NCBI GenBank assembly: GCA_034620365.1
Contig: JAQGEQ010000064.1
Span: 248,001 to 312,000 of the forward strand
Length of the DNA stretch: 64,000 nt
Direction: 5' to 3'
Source: Pegea sp. RAD2-039
Lineage: Eukaryota; Chordata; Thaliacea; Salpida; Salpidae
A program made the translations under genes and the position numbers. Position 1 is the first letter of the stretch. Each line of letters opens with the position of its first letter. The notes under the pieces are model-generated. The model was not told the origin of the DNA, made no database searches, and saw nothing but the letters and a program-made list of their open reading frames with translations. This document shows positions 1-12,500 of this stretch, in pieces.

Positions 1-112
1 GCGTTCTTGTAATCCTTATCAATTTCTTTGTCAATCTTTTCAAATTTCTTCTCTTGAAGACCCGCACGAACTGATTGACAAGTCAGTTGTTCAAAACTTT
101 TAATTTTTTTGT
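1..112 (-). CDS. possible edge fragment of an unrecognised minus-strand gene
   Basis: Read on the minus strand, an open frame runs from about 112 to the window edge and encodes a charged, helical stretch ending ...AGLQEKKFEKIDKEIDKDYK. The stretch is less AT-rich than the DNA after it and codes for many Lys, Glu and Asp, which favours real coding sequence. A possible acceptor (AAAAG) lies at its upstream side. I do not recognise the family. The plus-strand reading is an unconvincing hydrophobic run with an early stop. Start and end are not visible, so this is only a candidate exon. Confidence 0.25.
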
Positions 113-1014
113 CGATAAATTTGAATCTATATAAAATTGTCAAAATTATATAAGGTTTAAAAGAATATTGATTTTATGAAATTGTTGTTGCTTTTTAGGG
201 TAAAGCATAAAATATATAACTACCCTTTTTAAATGTAAACATTAATTGAAAAAATATCATCTTTACATAGCAACTTAAGAAAGAATTTCCTAAAATAATT
301 TTGCTTTTTTTAAATAAAGTAAATTTTCGATGAAATTTCCAGAAATTTTTTAGGAAATCTCAAAGTGAATTTTATTTCTGTAAATTTTTTTTAGCATTTA
401 AAAAATGTCGTTTATTTTCAAAATCTTTAAATAAATCAAATAGTAAACAAGCAAATGTTAGAAGTAATAGTTTTAGTAGAAATAATATCTTCTTTTTCTG
501 ATTCTTTTTTTTCGGTAGCTTTATTTTTAAGTTTTTTTTTTAAGTTATTTTCTGAAAACTCCAAAAATGTGATTTTCCTTTTAAACTTAACCTTTAAATT
601 CAAATACTTATTTCTCCATTAAACTAAAACATGTTACAAGAACATACATATCTGTCTTTTCTTCTAAACTTTATTCAATTTATCGAATACTTTGAAAGAT
701 ATCAATTGAATTTTCATCAGTTTATTTACAAACCTAAAGAAAATACTTTTTGGAATTTGAATTAAAGCCTACAACGTGGCTGTACATAAACTTGCCGCCA
801 AAACTTATTCATCAATTTCTTTTGAATTAAACTGATGAATATAAAAGTTAAAGAAATTTCAAAACTTGTTTCTTCATAAAAACACTTTTTAATCTTTTTA
901 ATAAAAATATTTATTACTTTATTTATTTTTCAAAAAACTTTTTAAAGGCTCAAAATCAGTCAATTTTTTTTCTTATTTTTTGTTGCGCAATTTTTATTTT
1001 TATATAAAAAAAAA

Positions 1015-1158
1015 CCCACAGTTCTATGGCAAAATCTCCGCCCACAGCAGGACTACAAGACCAAGTTAAGTACCAAAGTGCATGTGTGTGCCTTCTCACA
1101 CAAACCTGTAAAGTCTCCGCCTTCTAAAACCAGGAAGGATATGACAGACTTCCTTTTC
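1015..1158 (+). other. GC-richer island, possible unassigned exon
   Basis: This stretch stands out from AT-rich surroundings and follows an acceptor-like CCCACAG. One plus-strand frame stays open for about 46 codons (beginning LWQNLRPQQDYKTKLSTKVH) and ends at a TAA near 1158. It lies about 200 bp before the first clear exon of the DBB gene. I see no similarity to the upstream part of a DBB domain and no clean donor that joins in phase. It could be an exon of that gene, the last exon of another gene, or noncoding. Confidence 0.2.
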
Positions 1159-1360
1159 TAACATTCCATTATAAAAATCATCTACTTTGCAACTTCATCT
1201 ATCTATTGTTCATACCAATGAACAAATCAGAAGTGAAGTCTTTAAATACTGATTTAAAAAGTAGTTAATTTTTAAGAAGTTATTTGAAACTTTTAAAAGT
1301 TGGTTGATTAGTTTTTTTATTTCGTTTTTTTTATTCATTTTTTTTGTTCATTTTTTTCAG

Positions 1361-4357
1361 CCATCTCAACAACTGCTTTTTAAGAAATGTTCCAGACTCT
1401 GATTTCTTTCGACTATTTGGAAGTAAAAAAGAAGATGAACATCCAGAAGGTCTTCCAATCTCTTCTATCATCACATCTTCATATCTTCTGTTACAGACAC
1501 ATGTGGACAGCTAGTCCCAACTCTTCTACATTTTTCAGCAATGTATGGATTACAAAATCTCACATCAACTCTTCTAAGGACTGCTGGAGCCAGAAGAGCG
1601 TTTAGGAGTTCAAACTGCGACGGTGATTACCCAATCCATCTAGCTGAGAAGTACGGTCATTGGGACTTAGTGGAATACATGAATAACTTCATGGTGAGTT
1701 TTAAACCAGTAAACGAACCATATTTAGTATCTACGCAACCAGTTTCAGTACTATATGACTCCGTGGTGCTTACATTTGCACCATCGTGTTATTAGTACAT
1801 GAGATTAGTGCGAACATTCAACGATTGAACCGCCAAAAACCAAATTTCAACGTTTCTTGCTCATTTATATCAGTACCATTACGCGCCATGCCAACTCAAC
1901 TTGTGTGACGTCATCTATGACGTCACTGCTAACAAGGCATCGTCCGTAATGGCACCAGATATCGATGAGTCCAATCATCTAAGAGTTGGATGAGTTAGAT
2001 GAAGATTTGATGATTGATTGATTAGTGATTGTGATCATTTTTATGAAGGAGGTCTCTGAGATGGTTGAGGCTGAATTGTCAACTGATAAACAAGCTGCTA
2101 CATCAGATATTGTGTGGAGAATGACATCTGGAAGAAGTTTGAGCTCCGAAGAAGAGATCTTGTAGGTCCCATCAACTCTGTCATCCTTTTTTTTATGTCT
2201 TTTTAAAGATGGAAGTTTCTTGATTCTTCTAAAATTTTCAAATTTGTTTTTTTAAAACTTTTTTTCGTTTAAAAGATTAAAATGTTGAAACTATTCATCA
2301 ATCGTTTAATTCAAGTCTTGCTTAAAATTATTTCAGTTTATTCTTTTTGAAATCAAACAGGAAGTTGATTTATTGACAATTTAAAAAGTTAATGAAACTG
2401 AAAAAAATTATTTCAAATCAAGTCTAAATTCACAAATCATAAAAAATACAGATTTCATTTTGATTAAAGAAGTTTGAATTTGTTTTAATTTTGCTTGCTA
2501 CTAGAATCAAACCAAAAAAATTAACCAAAAATCTCACAATTTTTACTTTAAACTTTCTAAAAATCAAATTGAAAATATCAAATTATTAAAATCAACTAAA
2601 TTACTTCAGACTTTATGGTTCTACTGATAACATAAAGTCGTTTTATACTCCAATGAAATCAGTTGATATAATAAAAGAACTCACACCGAAGGAAGAGTTA
2701 GGAACTACTAGCACAGGTATTAAGACTCAAAATAGATGGTGATATAAAAGAGAAGTTTTTACAGAAAGCTCATCAGAGTCATTTTATAAAGGTCGAAAAC
2801 CAAAACCTCTTCCAATAGACACCAAAGGTTGTTGAAGTTTTAAAACTGCTTGTGGTGACATATTTCGATTTGTAGTTGTTGATCTAAACTTATCATCTGA
2901 TCCTCATCTTTCCGAAGATCAAGATGAAGATGATACTCCTCCAACACCTCCACCACGATCTCCAATTATTCCAAGAAGACCAGCTCCTCTTGAAGAATCG
3001 AGTCTTACAGGAGCGAGAGTCAAATCTTATCGCACAAGTTAGTTAATGAAATCAATTTTTTTTATATCCTTAAATATTTCCTGTTTTGTTTTCAAAAAGT
3101 TTCTTTTTTTTTATAACTTTTTATCAATTTAAACTTTTAATTTAGAGATTATCAAAACAATTTGTAAAAAAATTAAAACTAAGTTTGTTAGCTGCTATAG
3201 AAATAGAGAACTTTTGATTAGTCATCAAGTTTTATTTTCAGTAAATAAAGAGATGCTTTCTGTGGCTTCAAATATAAGCCCAGCTCAGCAACAATTGATA
3301 AACTTACAACTGCTAGTAAAGAATAAAGAAATCACAATTAATCAGGTGAATTAAACCGAAATTAAAAAGAATTTTTAGATACTATTGATCAACTTTTTGA
3401 AGGCCTTGTTACGGTTTGCTGAATGGGAAACAAAGAACAGTTCAAGGGCCGCGATGTTTCAGTATCAGCAGGAAAGACTAAAAGAAGTTCGTGACAACTT
3501 AGTGAGGCAGAAGCAAGAAAAAGGTTTTATGACTTGTTACAACCAAATCAATATTTCCAGATTTTTTTAAAAAGCTTTAAAAACAAAATTTGTTGCTGAG
3601 AGTTTTTAGATAGATAAATAATTTGCTGAAATATAACTTATTTTCTGATTATTAAACTAGCTTGCTAGTTAATGATGGTGAAATAAAAAACAATTTAGCT
3701 GAATATCAAGAATTTGTTGAAATTTTTTACCGTTTTATCGATTTCAAGTGAATATTGGAATTTTTAGGACTGGCTTCAGAAATCACGGTTTCATCTCCAG
3801 TTATTGGTGGTTCTTCAACATATGATATGGCTCCTAAACACACTTTCCAACAATCAGGAACTATTCCTGATTCGATATACTCATCCGCAATAAAACCTTC
3901 ACAAAAATCAGTAAATTTATTGATAAAATTAATATATAAATTGATATAAATGTTAGAAAAGAAAAATGTTTGCTGATTTAATGAAAGTCTTTAACAATTT
4001 TTTAATAATTTTCAAAAAATTTAGTCTCTTATCGATTTTACTTTTTCAGGATTCTGGTTTGTTGAGAAAGGCGAAATCAGGTTTAATTTCTTTTTTATAA
4101 CATTTTATTTTGTAGAAAATAAACAATTCTACTAATCTCTATTACCAGCTACAATTGTTTTTCTTTTTCAGTTTATAAACAAAAGGATTTTGTTGGTGGT
4201 TTTGATCAGAATATTTCATCACAAAGACCAAAATACGATCAAGAAGACAGATATGTAACTCGGTAATATATAAATATTCAAATTTGTTTATTGTGAATTT
4301 CATTAATTTTTTAACAGACCACAAGCATCAGTTCCTCATACTCTACCAAGATATTAA
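1361..4357 (+). CDS. DBB-domain (Dof/BCAP/BANK) signalling scaffold, 3' part
   Basis: Adaptor of the Dof/stumps, BCAP (PIK3AP1) and BANK1 family, which links receptor tyrosine kinases or immune receptors to PI3K. Exons I place: 1361-1449, 1497-1693, about 2049-2161, 2610-2716, 2765-2827, 2876-3037, 3242-3345, 3403-3523, 3768-3910, 4050-4080, 4172-4262, 4318-4357 (stop TAA). All junctions keep phase. Seen in order: the end of the DBB region with its ankyrin-like repeat (PTLLHFSAMYGLQNLT, then DGDYPIHLAEKYGHWDLVEY); a YTPM motif (YxxM, a p85-SH2 docking type) in exon 4; a proline-rich run TPPTPPPRSPIIPRRPAP, a likely SH3 ligand; and a Gln/Lys-rich coiled-coil (QQQLINLQLLVKNKEITINQ through QERLKEVRDNLVRQKQEK) matching the BCAP helical region. 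Introns of 47, 48, 48 and 57 bp occur. The 5' exons lie before 1361 or outside the window. Family assignment is strong; orthology to one vertebrate member is not claimed. Confidence 0.85.
1906..1925. promoter_or_regulatory. two TGACGTCA palindromes 12 bp apart (CRE-like)
   Basis: Perfect TGACGTCA octamers at 1906-1913 and 1918-1925 lie in the DBB gene intron between 1694 and about 2048. TGACGTCA is the canonical CREB/ATF site. The 12-bp centre spacing is about one helical turn. Function here is inference only; the octamer is over-represented across the window. Confidence 0.4.
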
Positions 4358-7300
4358 TCTTATGAAACAGAAAAATATCAAAAAGTTTTAGATGTGATGT
4401 AACCAAGAAATATTACTATCAAAAGTTATTTATCGATTATAATGCTTTGTCTCTAACAATAGATTACAAAGAACTTCCGTATATTTAAGTACCTAAGTAA
4501 ATCTATATTATCTAAGTACATGGTGAAATTTATTAAGTCAGATCAGCAAGTTTCAACTTGATATTCTAAAAGTGATAAAGTTTTTTCTTTATCTATTTTG
4601 TTTGTAAATATATCAATGATAAAAAAGCTGTTATTCAAATTTCAATATTGAAAGCATTTTAATTGTTCTGATGTAATTATATCTTAATTGTCTTTTAATC
4701 ATCATCAAGCTTATATCTACAATCTAATAGTTTTGATTTAATTGTTTCTTTTGGTGAAGTTATTGAAGAAATGTTGTTACTTACAGTTAAGTAATGACTA
4801 AATATATTTGTATTGAATTTATATGAATAAATCATCAAAGATTATTTTAAATTTAAATTTGATAGCAGTTTACATTGTAATAAATGTCAATTGGTCAACT
4901 TATAATGTAGTTTATAATTTTAGGTTTTTTAATCATTAAAATTACAACTGATTAAGTGTAACAAGAATTTTTTAATCAAACTCATATGTGAATCTCTAAT
5001 AGAAATGTATTGCTTGAATTTCTTTATTTAAAAACATCTGATTTTTTTAAAGATACCAGAAAAATTTCGGTTTAGACTTAAAACTTTTAATATACAAATT
5101 ATAAAACAATTTACAAGTGAATAAATTATTTGAAGCTAATTCCACTCAAGTAGTTTCTATTTTAGTGAAATGAAAAGTATAATGACATAAATAACAATTG
5201 TAAAGTTAAAAGATGAAATATTTCAAAGAGATCTAATCTGTTTTATGATTTGTTGAAAATAATCAAAAAAAAATTAGAAAAAGTTTTATTAAAATTTCAA
5301 TTCAAAGTTAAAATCGATTTAAAAAAATAAAATTTCGAAAACTTTTAGAAAAGAAAATAGGTTTGGAAAATTCGTTATTTAATTTGAGGTCTCTAGAACA
5401 CTGGATAGAGAGAGAATTTGACTTTCAAAAAACAAAATGTACTTCAAGAGAAATTTGTTGAAAGCAAAATTAACATTACTTCAATAAAATTTCAAAAATA
5501 GATTTTTAAAAGGCTGTAAAGTGAATGAAAATAAAAACAATGGGCTAATGAAGAGTTAATGAAAATGATTTTCATTTCAAATAAGTCTTCAATTTATATT
5601 CAAAAGCTACTAAATGTAAAATAAATAGTTTCAAAGCGAACAAAATAGCAAAAAATTCAAGTTTAGCCACTTCAAATGATTCAATATATCTGAAATTATC
5701 TCATTATATTCACCATTAATAAGTTTTAAAAGTAACATTAGTAACCTATGGTCAGACATAAGAGCAATTAGAATAGTTTTATATTGATTTTGTGTCTAGG
5801 TTTATCTGTAAGAGTTTTTTGTCGATAACTGTACATGTAGCCTCGTACTGACGCATTGGGTATTAGACAAAGTTTTCGATGTCATGTTGTGTCGGTGAGA
5901 TATTAAAAAATAGAAAATGGGAATTTGTAAGGTAAAATCAATATAAAAATCGATGCCTTCACTAGTCTGATGTCAGAAATTTTTATAAAAACAGTTTTAT
6001 TCTGTTCAAAGAGATCCTTATAAATTTTTTGTAACCCTATAAAATCTGACACTTAAAAGTTGGCAACAAATACACAGAAATGACTTCAGAGGTGGTTTTT
6101 TGGGAATATTTTGTATATTTTTATGATATACGTGTTTTATTATCTATTTAATGTCATGAAAATTTCATTATATTTTCTGGGATAGAAACACGACTAAAAA
6201 TATGTTGCTTTCAAATCGAAACTGACAACTTGAATAAAAAAGAAAAATACCTTTTTTTCTTTCACTATTTCAAATGCTGCGTCGAAAAACCGGATCTCAT
6301 AAAGACTAATCACAAAAGTAGAAGTAGTTTATGAAAAGAAGAAAAAAAGGGGAAAGCTTTTTATAGAGCTAAGGGTTTAAATAAAGTAACTGAAGCTCGG
6401 TATAATCGCGTGTTATTTTACATCGCTATTATTTCATAGCTTGTGTTAAACTTAATGCTCTGAAAAATTATTAAAAGTTTTTTATCTTTCAGAACATTAT
6501 TTATTTTGTTAAAAATCTCTTTTCACCATCTGATGATTTTCTTCTGGTCATGAACATGTAAGTTGTTTATATATTTTTTATTTAATAATTATTCATTTGT
6601 AAGCTTGTGAAATGTTAAAGTGATTATCGACCTCTTTAGTTACTTGTTCTTCACTTGATTGTTTTTCTGATATTTTTCTGATTTAATCTCCTTAAGCAAA
6701 TCTAATTTCTTATATACTTGTTTTACAGCTAACTAATGTTAGCTCTGCAGAAAGCTCTTTCCTTTTTGTTTATTTTTTGCCTAGATTTATTTTTAAAGTT
6801 TTTAAAAACTGAATTTTAGAGAAATGTAAATTTGAGAAGTAAGAAAATATTTAAGCAAATTCAATTGAATTTCTTTAAAAGCAAACGAAAGAGAAAGTTG
6901 ACGTTTGCAAGATGTTCTATGGTTTTCCAGATGATATTTCACCTGATTTTATTTAAAATAAGAAATAAACAGTCTCTGAACCTTTTATATTTCAATTTAG
7001 CATTTTCTAAGCCAGCAGTATTTGAATTTGGCAAGAGACTAAAAATAAAACAACTAATAAGTCGGCCAATAGATTTTAATCTTTAAGTAAATCAAACTTT
7101 TGCATTATTTATTCACCGTCACTAAATGAACCAAGAAAATGTTTATTTCAATCTCAAAAATTCTTTACTGGAAGATTAATCGAAAGTTAATGATAAAAAC
7201 TACAAAATAATCATCAATATCAGAATATTTTATGATTTTATGATAATTTTTTCACTGAAATTTAATCAGTAATTTTTTTGATGTAAAACCAATTGACATT

Positions 7301-9504
7301 AAGCAGCGAGAAATTAAGATGCTTTAAAAGATCAATCATTACATCGACACCTAAACCTCTAGTGACTAACGCTAAGAACGTTGGAAACGATTAGTTGCTA
7401 TGACAACCGTTAACCAAACAGTAACTGCTTAAAAGTTCAAACTGAAAATTTGAAATTAAAATTCTTTAATTATTCTGCAACTTGATTAAAAAATTTTATT
7501 CCAATCTAAAACTCATTTATCTTCGGTGGTGGTTGTCTTGGTGATGATATTGATGACGTCAGATCTTCTAATATGGCTTTCACGTGACTTTATAGCTTCA
7601 AGTTGCAGTTTTAAAACAAAATGTGATGTGACGTCATTTTTACGGAATAACTTTCAATAATGAATAATTTATTATGAAAAAAAAGAAGAAAAAGTTTTTT
7701 TGCAATTTTGAAAAAGTCTATTTCCTCATCACGTGATGGTTTTGTGAAGGAAAACATTAGAATAAAATTGAATAAGATCATTTAAAACTAGAACCAATTA
7801 AACAGACGTCAGTAAATTAAGTAAATTCCCAAATAATTTTTGCCTCTAGTGGGCAGCAAAGAGCTTAAAATTAAAAAGAATTAATAATTCGGTTTCCATG
7901 AAAACTGTTCATGAGTTTTTGAAAAAAAATGTTCAATTTAAAAATGTGTATTGAAAAATGTTGTTCTTTGAAATCGTTTAAAAACTGTTGAAATTGATGA
8001 TTAAAAAATTCGTTCAAAATGATCGCGAACGTGACGGATCAAATCAACCTTATAGGCTTAATGAGAAATTAACTTAATTATATTTAGTGAAATTTTAGTT
8101 TAATTTACTTTAATTATTATTTTCTGATTTAGTTGATTTAATTTACTTCAAATTTGCGCTAATTAAATTTCAGAATTATTTAAACGAAATTAAAGGATTT
8201 TTTTTCACTTTTGTTTAATTTGAATTAAATAACGTTTTGCTTTTTACATAATTTTTTTATTTTTATGAAATTATTTTCTAGACTTTTTTATTTAATCTTT
8301 TTTAGGAATAAAATACAATTAATACTTTAATAAGTCAGTCTAATAAGTTATAAATATTCAAATCAACTTTATAATAATTATTTAGTTTATTGAATTAATT
8401 TTTTCAATAAAATTTTTAGTTTTCATCAAACATTTTTTAGTTTAGAAATTAGTTGAGAGTTTTTTTTCAAATTTTAATCATAAAAAAAAGTTTTAAAAAT
8501 TCAGAATTACTTTTCAAAGATATTTTTATTTCAAGATTTTCTAATTTTAGTGAATTTAAAGGTTTCTTAAAGATTATGAAACTAATTTCAGTCTTAAATT
8601 ATTTTGGATTTCATCAAAATTATCTGATGAAAATGTGAAAGAATTGAAAAGTAGATAATATAATCGATTTCAACATCTTACAGTAGTTAGTTATTGATTT
8701 GGTGAAAAAAGTAGAATTACAGCGAATAAAAATTCTGTTTTAACATAATCGAATAAGAAATTTCAAAATTCTGTTTATTTTTATTGTTGAAAAAAAATAA
8801 TTTAAATAAAATTTTCCCTGAAAATTAAAAAAATTTTTTTTTATAAAATTCGTTGTTCTGTGATTTAATTTAAAAATTTATATAATAAAACGAACAAGAA
8901 ATTCTTCCCACAAATTATTAAAACTTCCTGAAATTCACCTCAAAACCATTTCATTCCAGAATTTATAATTAATAATAATATAATCGTTTTTTTTTTGTTA
9001 TTTGAAAAATTTTTCAATATTTCAACCCATCAAAATATTTCAAAAAATATTGAAAGTAATCCAAATAAGCTCTCTACTACAGCTAACAGCTTGCTTAACA
9101 TCTGCGTTTAGTCACTGCTTTTTATCTGCAGAGTAAAAGCATAAAATTTGTGTTACTATTTGCTACTTTCATTCGTCTTACCTTTCTTACTTGTAAAAGT
9201 TTTCTTGTAAACATGTGTTTGTTGTCTTCACTTAAGTTAAAGAAAGAGTTATTCACAATTTTTTCTTTCTTCTTTTGTTTTTCTTAAAAAATGTAAACTT
9301 GCTTCTTATATCAAATGTAGAAATTGAACTAGAACTGTAAGTGAGCAGAAAAGATTAGCTTATTTGTTCTCTAATTAAAGTTTAATGAAAAAATTGTTGA
9401 GTATAACGAGATTAAAAGAAAATTTTTGATGATTTTATCAATTTTGGTTTATAATATTCAGCCAACAGTTATTTTTAAAACTTTTTGAAATGTTTTTCAA
9501 TTTA
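4358..9504. other. noncoding stretch between the DBB gene and the Kir gene
   Basis: AT-rich sequence with no frame that I can tie to a protein family. Short open frames at 6832-7086 and 8453-8638 are Lys/Phe/Ile-rich, as expected by chance at this composition. Between 7290 and 7740 it holds a possible pol relic, two TGACGTCA (7554, 7629), two TCACGTGA (7580, 7729) and GTTGCTATGACAAC (7394). That makes this the densest palindrome cluster in the window and a candidate regulatory block. A 5' UTR exon of the Kir gene may lie near the right end. Confidence 0.5.
7290..7376 (-). repeat. possible decayed retrotransposon protease fragment
   Basis: On the minus strand, codons around 7310-7370 read ALVTRGLGVDVMIDLLKHL. 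This resembles the C-terminal part of a retropepsin (pattern GLxVDVxIG) and the peptide FVMEGLGVDVVIGKN from the Gypsy-like relic at 20.7 kb; the two nucleotide stretches also look related. No gag or RT is visible around it. If real, it is a second old copy of that element. The match is short, so confidence is low. Confidence 0.25.
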
Positions 9505-9509
9505 GATTG

Positions 9510-12500
9510 ATGTTATCAAACCAGCTAATATCAAATTTACTTTTCACTAAATCCTCAATTTTGTATCTAAATTTATTCAAAAATTCAAGCAAGAATTCAA
9601 ACAAGCAAACTGCTTATAATTTTAACAAAATGAAAAACAAACTACAACAACAACAAACTATAAATGATGGTCAGATGAATTTACTTGACTTACCTATTAA
9701 AAATAATACACAGAGGAGACGCGCATCTTCAGCAAAGATAGCGGACCTTCGTGGAGAGGCCTTTAGAGAAGAACACCATCTTCAAGAAAACTCAGCAACT
9801 CAAAACAGCCTTCATTCGATTAATGCAAACAGTGATCATTGTTTAGAAGATCTATCTTGTATTACTACTCCAACAAGAGAACGCGCGACTTCGACAAAAG
9901 TTTTAGGAAAAGTTACTCCTATGGCAACAAGAAAACCAACTACTGTTCGATTTATGAACAAAAACGGGAGATGTAACATACGTCAAGTAAATACTATTTT
10001 CTAAAAATACTTTTTAATTTATTATAAAATTTTGTTGCTTTAGAAAATCTTCTGTTGTTTGTATATCAATAAATATCAAAGAAAAGTTTGTTATTGATGA
10101 AAAATCTTTGTTTAGAAGCATAACTAATTTTGAAATTGATGCTTATAATCATTGATTTTTATAAATCGATTATTTTTTTACATTTGGAAACATTATGAAA
10201 GTCGTAGGTTTTCATACAAATTTCTGTTTTATATAAAAAGCTTTCATTTTTAAAAGATATTTTTCATTTAAAAAATTACTTTAAATTTAAATTTTTCTAT
10301 TTAAAAACAATTTATTAAATCATAAATCAGTTTTGAGTTAATTTAAACTTCCAAAAAAACAGTTTTATGAAATTTTATCTTTATATTCTTATAAAATATC
10401 AACATTTCTAAAATCGACTTTTCTCTGTCTTTCTAAACCCGGATTATTTTGAAGTCTAAAAACTACTTAACCTTAAAATCTTTTTTTAATATAATAAAAA
10501 ATAGTTGAGTAAAAATAAACAACTGAAATATTTAAAGTATAATTTCAGTTTTATTTTAAATTTTATTCATAATTTGTACCAGTTCTATTTAACTTATAAA
10601 TAGTATAATTTACAAACTTTCAAATTATTTTTAAATTTAACTACTTATTACAATTTATAATTTTTTCTTGCATATCAGTAAATAATATTCAGTTATTTTC
10701 TTTGTAATTTTTTAACTATTTTTGTTTAATCAAAATTTACTTTTACAGAATGCTGAAGAAAAACGTCAGCGTTATATTAATGATATTTTCAATACTTTGA
10801 TTGACATGAGCTGGAGAAACAACCTCATGTTCTTTGTTTCGACTTATATCATCGCCTGGTCCTTGTTTGGTTTCTTATGGTGGATTATTGCATTTTTTCG
10901 GTAAAATACCTCATATATAAAAATCTAAACTAATTTCAACAATAATTTTTTAAATTAATTTTATATTTTTGCTTAATTTTCTAAACTTTTAGGAGCTTTA
11001 AAAAATTATTCAATTTTTTTATTGTTTCAATACTTTTTCGGATTTTAATCAATTTGTAATTTAAAAATAACTTCTTTAAAATCCATAATTTCATAATAAA
11101 GAAAAAATTAGAGTGATAAATACATTTAAATTGTTCAAAATTTATGTCTTATACCAAACCAAGGTTAAAAATAAATTTAAATATTAAAAATTTTGAAATG
11201 AATGGCTTCAAATTTTTTGGCAACAATTATTATCATTAAAATTTTAAATATTTTCTAATTTTGTTGACTAATCTTCATCTTTAAGATATATTTAATAGTT
11301 AAAGCGATCTTAAAAAGTTGCTATATAAATAGTAAAATCGTCTGTCAAAGTCATTGTGGTGTAAAACTTAAACTAGGCCAAAAGTTTATAAGTTCTCCAA
11401 GCAAACTTTAAAGAGATAAAAAAATTATTAAAATTGTAACTTTTACTACAAAATAAAAAGAATAAGTTTTAATAGATACAGTACAAATCCGTCATTTCAA
11501 TTGTAATTTGTAGCATGCTGACACTATAACTTTATCCAATTCTATTATTTCAGAAGTTTACAAAACACAACAAAAACCCCCATAAATTTTTTCTTTACAG
11601 GTTAATTAATAATTCATTTTTGGTTTCTGCATTTTGACGTCATAAAGATAAGACGAGATGTTGGTATTCTATTTTACGTATCAAATTCAATTTTAAGAAG
11701 TATTTACATATCTCCAAAAACATAAATTTTCTTATCTAACTGTAATTCAATAAATATTAAAATCTGAAAATTTTATAAATTAGATAATTATAATAATTGA
11801 TAATATCAATTAGTTATCAAATTTAATAACTCATTAGGTTGTCTACATCTTAATGTGTTGGCACATTTAAAAACTCAGATATTTCAAGCTTATATCTAAT
11901 ATCACAAATAAATGAGCTTTTTTTGTTGATTCTTTCAAAGATTATTGTCAGATCTTTCTCAAAATTCAGTTTCTCAAAACAACAATTTTTAACTTGTTTA
12001 TCTTACAGGTCACTTTCTCTTTTGCAAAATAACTTATGTATTGAAATAAGAATTCGTCTTTCAGTTCTTATCTTATTCTGAATAAAGCTTTTACAATTTC
12101 ATTTTTGTGAATATTTTTATTCAAAAGTTAATATTGAAAATTTGACAAATTTTTTTTATTATTTTCAATCAAATTACAATTAGTTGCCAAATCAACTGAA
12201 TGTTTTGAAAAAAGGATATTTTGGACTTTTAGAGAAGATAGATTCAGATTACTGAAGAAGCATGACATTACTGGAAATAATTTCATCAACTTATTCATTT
12301 TTAATCTAAATGCCCTTTTCTGATTCAAAACGGTTGCTTTGGCAACAAGATAGACGCCAGCGCTTATCATTACGGTGCAAATGATTCCTTTTAAATTGAA
12401 ATACAAAAAAAAACGTTGAAAAAAAACTTGATTTGCTGCAAACTCTTTTTAGAGACTTATAAATTTACAAACTCTTAGTTTGTAACCATGGCAACCAACA

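Noticed and set aside
6832-7086. 84-codon frame as a gene
   Set aside because: Starts at TTG, is Lys/Phe/Ile/Leu-rich with no splice context or known motif; expected by chance.
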